A DNA stretch of 64,000 nucleotides from Caprella mutica. Its lineage: Eukaryota; Arthropoda; Malacostraca; Amphipoda; Caprellidae. The translations under genes and the position numbers were made by a program. The notes under the pieces are model-generated. The model saw nothing but the letters and a program-made list of their open reading frames with translations, was not told the DNA's origin and made no database searches. Positions 57,666-64,000 of the stretch are shown piece by piece. How positions within the stretch are numbered: the stretch's first letter is position 1; the number at the start of each line of letters is the position of its first letter. Location of the stretch: assembly GCA_947561585.1 (NCBI GenBank), contig CANNZV010001116.1:117048-181047 (forward strand). The letters run 5' to 3'.

Positions 57666-57827
57666 GGATAGACTTAGAAAGTGAAGGGGAGGAGAAAAAG
57701 GTTATATTGAAGAGGAAATAGATTATAATAAAAAAGAGAATAGGAGAGAAAAATGTCTTAACATTTTGAACCTAAGTACAACAGCTTAATAAACATTAAT
57801 TTTATAGTTGATATACAGTCACTAAAG

Positions 57828-58077
57828 TAGGTACAGTTACTCACTAGAGTTAAAGTTACTCACTAGAGTTAAAGTTACTCACTAGAGTTAAAGTTACTCA
57901 CTAGAGTTAAAGTTACTCACTAGAGTTAAAGTTACTCACTAGAGTTAAAGTTACTCACTAGAGTTAAAGTTACTCACTAGAGTTAAAGTTACTCACTAGA
58001 GTTAAAGTTACTCACCAAAGTTACTCACCAAAGTTACTCACTAAAGTACTCACTAAAGTTACTCACTAAAGTACTCA
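57828..58077. repeat. 19-bp minisatellite decaying to 13-14 bp
   Basis: Unit ACTCACTAGAGTTAAAGTT, about 10 copies, then shorter units ACTCACCAAAGTT / ACTCACTAAAGT at 58010-58077. Confidence 0.94.
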
Positions 58078-58268
58078 CCCTCTCTCTCCACTCCTCTCTG
58101 TCTCTCCTCTCTGTCTCTCCTCACATCTTCTTTCCTTTCTAATCACATAAGAAATCCTCTTTTACCTATTCATGTTATTCACTACAAATGGAAAACCTGC
58201 AGAAAATGAGGCTAGATTATTCTCATATATATTTTACAAGTAGAAATTTACTAATAAGTAACAAGTGG

Positions 58269-58401
58269 AGATAAGTTCCGAGTTAACGGTTCCACATTTT
58301 CGATCATGGAAAAATAAGGATATAATAATTATTATTCAATTTATATTTTAATCACTATATACTTTTTTCTTCTATGATCGATAACTCGGGACTTACCCTA
58401 C
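58269..58401. mobile_element. TA-type MITE, copy 11
   Basis: AGATAAGTTCCGAGTTAACG with CACATTTTCGATCATGGAA at the left; TTCTATGATCGATAACTCGG with GACTTACCCTA at the right. Core lost. Confidence 0.85.
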
Positions 58402-58934
58402 AGATCGTCAAATGCAGACACACCTTTTGCTAATATACAAGCTGAAGAAAATCGTTCTAATATTTATAATATCGACAAAATATCAAAAAGTCAATAACAT
58501 CAAAAGTTACCGCATCAAAAAACTAGTCCTAACTCTTTAACAAGTGTCAAGAATAGTCGGTAAATTTTTCCGTAAACAGATAAGAAACGTTGAAGAACAC
58601 ACAACCTCTCGTGATATCAGAATATACTTCATGTATATTCTGCATGATATTAACAGCAAGAACTGAAATTAAAAGTAACATATTAAACAGCCATCCCAGG
58701 CACCCCTTATAAACAATCCAGGCCCCAAAGGGGTGCCGGGAGCCATACTTTAAGGACCACTTTAAGGACCAAAACCATCTATTGATTCACTATTGTCAAC
58801 TCCATTTCAATGTGTCTATTTTTGATCACCCCAACTTGATTGCGTAACAGCGAGACTTTTCACGCTTCAAGGCAAAACACTATTCTTGGTTCACTCGATA
58901 GATTGCCAATTGCAAGACTATTTGTAGTTGGTAT
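58402..58934. other. Unannotated stretch
   Basis: No feature recognised. Confidence 0.45.
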
Positions 58935-59030
58935 GCCTGGTATCAAATACTATATACCGCTGGTTTAGAACGATTCTAAACTGATTAATTTTCTCCGTAT
59001 AAAATATATTCGGGATCGTAATAAAATTAA
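58935..59030. repeat. Fragment of hAT-type MITE interior
   Basis: GGTATCAAATACTATATACC with GCTGGTTTAGAACGATTCTA and TTTTCTCCGT matches the interior of the copies at 18031 and 50944. The ends are missing. Confidence 0.65.
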
Positions 59031-59082
59031 ACATAAAGATTTGAAACAGCGTAATTATTGCGTAAAAATATTCCTGGCTATT

Positions 59083-59190
59083 TCTGACGTCAAAAGGAAA
59101 TTAAGTAGAAGGGACTGGAAGAAGTAGTCAGAAAGGAAAGTGGCTCCATGAACAGAGTCACCTACCACCAGTCGGTGACAATTCTCATTG
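59083..59190 (-). repeat. Fragment of non-LTR-like element (3' part)
   Basis: CTGACGTCAAAAGGAAATTA then GTAGAAGGGACTGGAAGAAG and AAAGTGGCTCCATGAACA closely follow the copy at 34953. The other end of an equivalent element appears at 59796, so the two may be one copy split by about 600 bp. Confidence 0.8.
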
Positions 59191-59795
59191 CAATGGTAAG
59201 AGATTTTGTGGTGAATATTCAAACTATTATCTCTGCCACAATAACTCACGTTAGCTGACCCTATGTTTACAAGACACTACTTTAAAAGTTGGTCAACACT
59301 ACTGTTATTTATTGAAATTAATAATTTCCAAATTTCCCTGTACTCAAGAACGTTCTTTTGATGTAACTTTTCGCAGTTGATATTATATGCGGCGTTCGAT
59401 GAAGGAATTAGGGTCCAATCAACATTGTAGAGAAGAAGCGTCCTAAGTTTGTAGATAGATTGAGATATAAAGGACATTGAAGGTACTTTTATCTATCTTT
59501 GTATAAAATACTGATGGAAAATACTCAAAATTTTAGTTTAGTTATAATGATAACTTTTCAATGTAAAACCTAATTTTAAATTTTTTGCGGCTTAGGCCCT
59601 TAGCTAATAGTTCATATAATATTATTTTAAAAAATAATTCAAATTTATTCACTGCTGAGTAACTGAAGAAATTTAATGCAACAGTTCTATTATAATAATT
59701 CTTTCAAAATATATTACATTTTATCACGCTTGATAATCTGCGAAAATCCAGAGTCATCCCACCGTCGTGTAATCAGTCATCCCGTTGACCCCTTC
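59191..59795. other. Unannotated stretch between two element fragments
   Basis: A 66-codon minus-strand frame (59277-59477) has no recognisable domain. No TIRs were found that would define an insertion. Confidence 0.4.
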
Positions 59796-59863
59796 TCCGC
59801 GCCCCCTTATTTCCCATCCGACACAGACAGCTTCCGGATAGCGCCCCCGGGGGCCAATTCCAG
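59796..59863 (-). repeat. Fragment of non-LTR-like element (5' end)
   Basis: CCCCCTTATTTCCCATCCGA then CACAGACAGCTTCCGGATAG and CGCCCCCGGGGGC match the 5' end (minus strand) of the copy at 34953-35455 and appear less decayed there (CGCCCCCGGGGGC against GAGCCCCTGGGGG). Confidence 0.75.
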
Positions 59864-60053
59864 GGGGAAAATTCCTAGACATGAAATATTTCATCAACTG
59901 TCGTGTTTTTCCGGTGTATTTGAAAAATTAGAATAAGAGAACCATTTTGAATTCCCCATCGTAACAAATTAGATAGATATTAATGAATCGATTGGTCGTG
60001 TGAATATTTTATTATGAACAGAGAGGGATTCAAACAGTGCTGTTAATAATAAC

Positions 60054-60189
60054 TAGGGTTGGGACAATATGCTCTTAAAGTCATATATCTTGAAAATATT
60101 ATAGACGGAGAGAGTTAAACGATATCATTTCATTTCGTGTGTGATATTCTTAAGATCTATGATTTTGAAAGCATATTGTCACAGCCCTA
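60054..60189. mobile_element. hAT-type MITE, copy 6, interrupted at its end
   Basis: TAGGGTTGGGACAATATGC at the left; GCATATTGTCACAGCCCTA at the right. The left flank is ATAATAAC. The matching right flank (ATAAGCAA, fitting nTnnnnAn) is found only after the PIF-like MITE at 60191-60358, which therefore inserted later at the element's last bases. Confidence 0.88.
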
Positions 60190-60190
60190 A

Positions 60191-60358
60191 GACCCGCTTC
60201 ACACTTGCGCTTTTTTTAACGCCGCGTTAAAAAAAGCTCTTCTTAGAATGTGTTCACACTTGTATTTTCCTCAGCATTAAGAAAACGCAAGTGTGAGCGC
60301 ATTTCAAGATGAGCGTTTTATTAACACAGCGTTAAAAACCGCAAGTGTGAAACGGGCC
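60191..60358. mobile_element. PIF/Harbinger-like MITE
   Basis: GACCCGCTTCACACTTGCGC with TTTTTTTAACGC at the left; GCGTTAAAAACCGCAAGTGT then GAAACGGGCC at the right. TAA flanks both sides (60188-60190 and 60359-60361), the 3-bp duplication typical of PIF/Harbinger. A second inverted motif (GTGTTCACACTTG / CAAGTGTGAGCGC) lies inside. No coding. Confidence 0.82.
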
Positions 60359-60576
60359 TAATAAGCAATTTAGATATATAAATGGCATTGGAATTAATAG
60401 AGCAAACTTAATTTAAGGTGCTCATCGGACATTCCATGGTTGTTAGGTAGTTTTTAATCCAGTTCGTTTGGCATCTTTTTGGAGCGGTGTGACAGCAATT
60501 CTAATTGGTACTAATTAGGTTCAAAGTGACGGCAGAATACGTCATGTAGAATATCACTGGCTAGCTTATAGAATAC

Positions 60577-61512
60577 AGGATAAATTGAGTAGTATACGAG
60601 TTATCGAACAGTTTCGCATTTTCAATCATTTAAGAATTTCTTTAACTAGTTAGTTTAATTAGTGCCAATGATACCTGCAGGTATCATTGACACTAATTAA
60701 AACGATGAGTTAAAATGTTTAAAAAAATTCTTGGATCTTTCCCATTTGACGAACCCCACCAAATTTATCTTAAATTAATATTTTCTAAAGTACTTTAGTC
60801 CATAGAATCCGAAAATCATAATCATTTTTGGTATAAACAAAAACTTTTTGAGATATGAGGGTTTAAAGTAATTTATTTCCTATGCATTACTGAAAGATTG
60901 AGAACTTTGAAAAAACTCGTGTTTTCTCACTTTTTGTGTCAAAGATAGCCGTAATGTAGTTTGTTGTATCCGCTAGTTTGTTGTACTTCACACTTCATGA
61001 TTGTTTAAAGACCTGGCAGAGGGGTATGGGGGTGGCATGCCCCCCGTTACACATATATCAGCATTCAAAAAATGGAAAATATAACGGAAACTGTAAATAT
61101 TCGATATATGTATTTAGGGGAGGGTGCCGACCCCCGAACCCCTCTGCCAGGTCTTTTGTTCATTAATCAATCATGAAGTGTGCAATACAACAAACTAGCG
61201 GATACAACAAACTACATTACAGATTCATGTAAAAATCTATAATGCTTGAGTAATTTCAATGAAAACACGAGTTTTTTCAAAGTTCTCAATCCTTCAGTAA
61301 TACATAGGAAATAAATAAACTTCAAACCCTCATATCTCAAAAAGTATTAGTTTCTACAAAAAACGATTTCGATTTTCGGATTCTATGGACAAAAATAACA
61401 CTTCAAACAATAATTTTAATTAAATTTTGTGGGGGTCGTCAAATGGGAAAGATCCAAATTCTAATATGATCTAAAATTTTGTACTGTCCGATGATTCGTA
61501 GCTTACGCTATT
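60577..61512. mobile_element. TA-type MITE, copy 12, interrupted
   Basis: The left part (60577-60730) has AGGATAAATTGAGTAGTATA, CGAGTTATCGAACAG and a hairpin core GCCAATGATACCTGCAGG with inverse (60663-60690). The right arm (61458-61512) has TTGTACTGTCCGATGATTCG and TAGCTTACGCT. A 727-bp palindromic element lies between. Confidence 0.8.
60731..61457. mobile_element. 727-bp palindromic element nested in a MITE
   Basis: TTGGATCTTTCCCATTTGAC at the left and GTCAAATGGGAAAGATCCAA at the right, with arms extending through CCACAAAATTTA, TTCTATGGAC/GTCCATAGAATC, CAAAAAGT-TTTTTGAG and CCTATG-ATTAC blocks almost to the centre. ATTC flanks both sides, a possible 4-bp duplication. The middle carries TTTGTTGTATCCGCTAG iterations (60957-60985, inverted at 61183-61214) and an inner ACCTGGCAGAGGGG hairpin with GC-rich tip. 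A 62-codon frame at 60978-61166 is within the palindrome and not called. Confidence 0.88.
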
Positions 61513-61748
61513 CTGCCTAATTAATATTGACCAGTTAGATGCTATCCAAAACGTAACTAGTGTACTTGACAGTTAAAATTAAACATCAAGAATTGAAACA
61601 GTGTAGTGTAACTATTCCTTTCAGGTCGGATCCATTATATCTGGTGAAAATTATTAACCCTTAACCGGTACAGTGTTCATATTTGGTCACCTGAAGTATT
61701 ATAAAGCGGTTTGCTGAATCATAACGACTTAATCGAATAATGAATTAG
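61513..61748. other. Unannotated stretch
   Basis: No feature recognised. Confidence 0.45.
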
Positions 61749-62087
61749 TCTGACATCAAAAGGAAATTAAATACAAAGGACTGGAAGAAGAAGTCAGAAA
61801 GAAAAGTGGCTCCATGAACACAGGCAACTACCACCGTCGGTGACTATCCTCATGGATGCAGAAAAGCTACTCTATGAGTACAGTCACTTACCAAGGAATG
61901 TGACGAAAAGGGACACAAGCACCAGTGGCTCCACTCCCAGATGGAAGAGGAAAATGAAGAGGTGATAGTAAATGAAGCCTACGAGTCTACCTAACACAAA
62001 ATCTGAAACCTCGTAGTTGAAGAGCATAACCCTAGCGCTATCCTCTAAAACTACAGCGTTAAAAAAATGATGAAGATGGATTTTGAA
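61749..62087 (-). repeat. Non-LTR-like element, second longest copy
   Basis: Follows the copy at 34953 from GACATCAAAAGGAAATTAAA through GGATGCAGAAAAGCTACTCT, AAGGAATGTGACGAAAAGGG, CGTAGTTGAAGAGCATAACC and CTAGCGCTATCCTCTAAAAC. It lacks both the TTTAACGTC 3' end and the C-rich 5' end. Same orientation. Confidence 0.88.
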
Positions 62088-62334
62088 AATAAATTGCTTG
62101 TAATAAATGACAGATTTATGAAGATTTCATCATATTAAAGGAAGATACAGCTAAAAAAAATCGAATTTATATAAGTTTTTTTCATATAGCGAGTGCCAGT
62201 CACTAAGATGTTGCAGTTGCTATTCAAAATAAAATGGGTCAGTTTTAGCAAAATAATCTGTGAAATTACATACGTTATTCAAATTAATTGAATTTACCTT
62301 TTCTCTCATTAACAATTGATGAGTATAATACACT

Positions 62335-62505
62335 GAGGGTAAGTTACGAATTATCGGTCAGCACTACATCTTCGGTCATATAGGTGAGAAAAACAAAATA
62401 AAAATTATTATTATTACACAGTGCTATCTAATAATAATTTTTATATTGTTTTTTTCTTATACGACCGAAGATGTAGTACTGACCGATAATTCGTAACTTA
62501 CCCTA
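62335..62505. mobile_element. TA-type MITE, copy 13
   Basis: AGGGTAAGTTACGAATTATC then GGTCAGCACTACATCTTCGG at the left; CCGAAGATGTAGTACTGACC then GATAATTCGTAACTTACCCT at the right, the most intact TIRs of the family. The core ATTATTATTACACAGTGCTA resembles that of copy 10 rather than the GGTATC module. Confidence 0.95.
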
Positions 62506-63709
62506 TGTAAAAATTATAAAACGTCTCAATTTAAGCAATGGAAGCTGCATAATAAGCATGATGGTTCTAGTTGGTCAAGAATAGCAGGAATTTCATAACT
62601 TCGTCTCCACTTATGAATTTTTAACCATTTTTAAGAATAAGTTTTGTCCAGCAGACGAGATCGAAGCTGATGCTTCTATCTTAACTTTTATATTCAAGAC
62701 CTCATTGGAATATTATAGGGTGAATACCTAATTTCCGGATACGATAGAAGTTTCAGAATGAGAGATTAAAATTGAAATTGTAACTGTACAGAAAATTCAT
62801 CCACGATTAGCAAAGTAGATTAGGTAGCATGCGTATGAAACTATTATATGTCATTTCAATATAAATCTTAGGCTATAGAAAGTAATTCGAATAAATTAGA
62901 CTATCTAAAAATAAACAGATTTCCAGTTTCCAGAACAAAGACAGTCTCCAATTTTTTAAAACTTGATTATTTTTTAGGTTAGTTTGTCTTTCCTTTACTT
63001 CAATCCACAGGGTTGATCGAAAGATCATACCCGTCTGTAACCTGATGATTAATATCTTTACAAAGTACAGAAACTTGTACGTTGCCAGCTTGCCATATCT
63101 CTGCAATAAAGCAAGTGATGTAGAATAGAACCCCATCCCAAAAATTAAGTAGGAACCACGATAATTAACATTGTAAGACAGGAGATCTAACTTGTGTTAC
63201 ACATCACACAAATGGTTCGCTTTCTTGCTGGCCCTCCACAATACACTGCAAAAATTACATCATTGAATTTCAAACGTGAAGGTAGCTTTAAAATGTGAAC
63301 AATCGTACACTAGAACTAAGGTCTAAAAGTACCTGCTTCAACAAAAACCAACGTATTATGTATTGTTAAATTAAGAAAACAAAACGGACAGTATTACCCA
63401 GGATACCTGCATTACCACCTATTCAATACCAGAAGAGCAACAGATCACTCAAATTACACCATGCTAAAAGAAAGATACAATACCAACAGTAATATATTCT
63501 AAAATGAACCACTTCATTTATCGTCATTACAGAAGCGAATTTCATTTGGAGTTCTACGAATTTTGATGAAAAGAGAATAAATATCGAAATAATGGGTTTA
63601 TGAATATTGTTTAAAGCACCACGCGTTGAATATGCAGATGTAGGTAGAGGTCCAAACAGACACCACACACCTTTCGCACAGAAAGATCAGGCTTGAACTA
63701 AAGGAGCCA
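62506..63709. other. AT-rich unannotated stretch
   Basis: Two minus-strand frames of 81-87 codons (62873-63136, 63423-63668) are AT-driven with no recognisable domain. No repeats recognised. Confidence 0.45.
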
Positions 63710-63970
63710 TGCCGTAGTGTGCACGCGGCGGAGTTTCCTCCGCTATCGGTGGTGGCGGGAAAATAGAAACACCCCCTTCCCCCACCTGAGACTGGAGGGT
63801 GCCATCCCTCTCCCCCAAAAGCTGCTACTGCCTTTGCTGAGCGAGAGGGAATACATCAACTGCTCCTCCCTACCCTCCCCCGGCAAAAAATGCGGCGAGG
63901 AGACTAAAGCCTTTTCATCTAATCGCTCCTCAGCGAGTGAGTGAGTGCGTAGGTAGGTAGGTAGGATCGT
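63710..63970. promoter_or_regulatory. CpG- and GC-rich patch with E2F-like site
   Basis: The GC content rises sharply. GTGTGCACGCGGCGGAGTTT, then GGCGGGAAAA at 63755 (E2F-type), TCCCCCACCTGAG, and CGGCAAAAAATGCGGCGAGG occur within 200 bp, followed by GAGTGAGTGAGTGCG and (GTAG)4. An open frame of 75 codons (63717-63944, no ATG at its 5' end) shows no domain. It may be a promoter, a 5' exon of a gene beyond the window, or a GC-rich repeat. Confidence 0.35.
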
Positions 63971-64000
63971 CCATAATGTCAGTGGTTAACATATTCCCTC

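Noticed and set aside
57140..57721. Ser/Glu-rich 193-codon frame
   Set aside because: It coincides with the 21/12-bp GA-rich array; the alternative frames (Lys/Arg/Val and Leu/Ser) are open too.
5905..58077. CRISPR arrays
   Set aside because: The repeats are contiguous, with no unique spacers, and the surrounding DNA is clearly metazoan in its mobile elements.

Overview
This window looks like intergenic or heterochromatin-like DNA from a metazoan, probably an arthropod. The signs are an AT-rich background, an IS630-Tc1-mariner relic with CAGGGTG ends, hAT, pogo-like and PIF-type non-autonomous DNA transposons, a non-LTR-like element with a 14-bp target-site duplication, and TATA-containing promoter-like segments. 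The species cannot be named from the sequence. I see no convincing intact protein-coding gene, rRNA, tRNA or CRISPR array. The only coding sequence I recognise is a decayed C-terminal piece of a mariner-type transposase (minus strand, 37955-37700).

The dominant content is tandem repeats. I count about 22 arrays of unrelated sequence, with periods of 4, 15, 19, 21, 22, 23, 24, 26, 29, 30, 35, 37, 56 and 61 bp. By my coordinates they add up to roughly 22-23 kb, about a third of the window. The largest are a 23-bp array (about 5.9-10.04 kb) with a clear higher-order structure, a 30-bp array (23.9-27.6 kb), a 19/20-bp array with purine-rich bias (32.4-34.4 kb), a 24-bp array whose unit is a hairpin (28.7-30.2 kb) and a 56/59-bp array (20.9-22.3 kb). 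The long open frames lying over these arrays follow from stop-free periodic units and are not called as genes.

Between the arrays lie many small inverted-repeat transposons (MITEs). They include a 13-copy family with TIR AGGGTAAGTTACGAATTA, a 6-copy hAT family with TIR TAGGGTTGTGACAATATGC and palindromic targets fitting nTnnnnAn, pogo-like copies, a two-copy AGGGCCGTACACACGTAG family, a 1.1-kb fold-back (35897-37024), a PIF-like MITE inserted exactly at the end of a hAT MITE (60191-60358), and a 0.73-kb palindrome nested inside another MITE (60731-61457). A hairpin module built from GGTATC/GATACC blocks forms the core of members of two otherwise different MITE families and is also found as a tandem triplicate at 41796-42001.

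Possible regulatory DNA is sparse: a CRE/CCAAT/YY1/E2F-like cluster just upstream of the 56-bp array (20799-20919), TATA-containing LTR- or promoter-like stretches at 5.4 kb and 53.86 kb, and a CpG-rich patch with an E2F-like site at the right edge (63710-63970). The remaining stretches are AT-rich and show nothing I can name. The best candidates for something undescribed are the shared bistable hairpin module and a set of fold-back elements carrying an iterated 14-17-bp motif (28.07-28.57, 31.15-31.93, 47.45-47.63 and, inside a larger palindrome, 60.96-61.21 kb).
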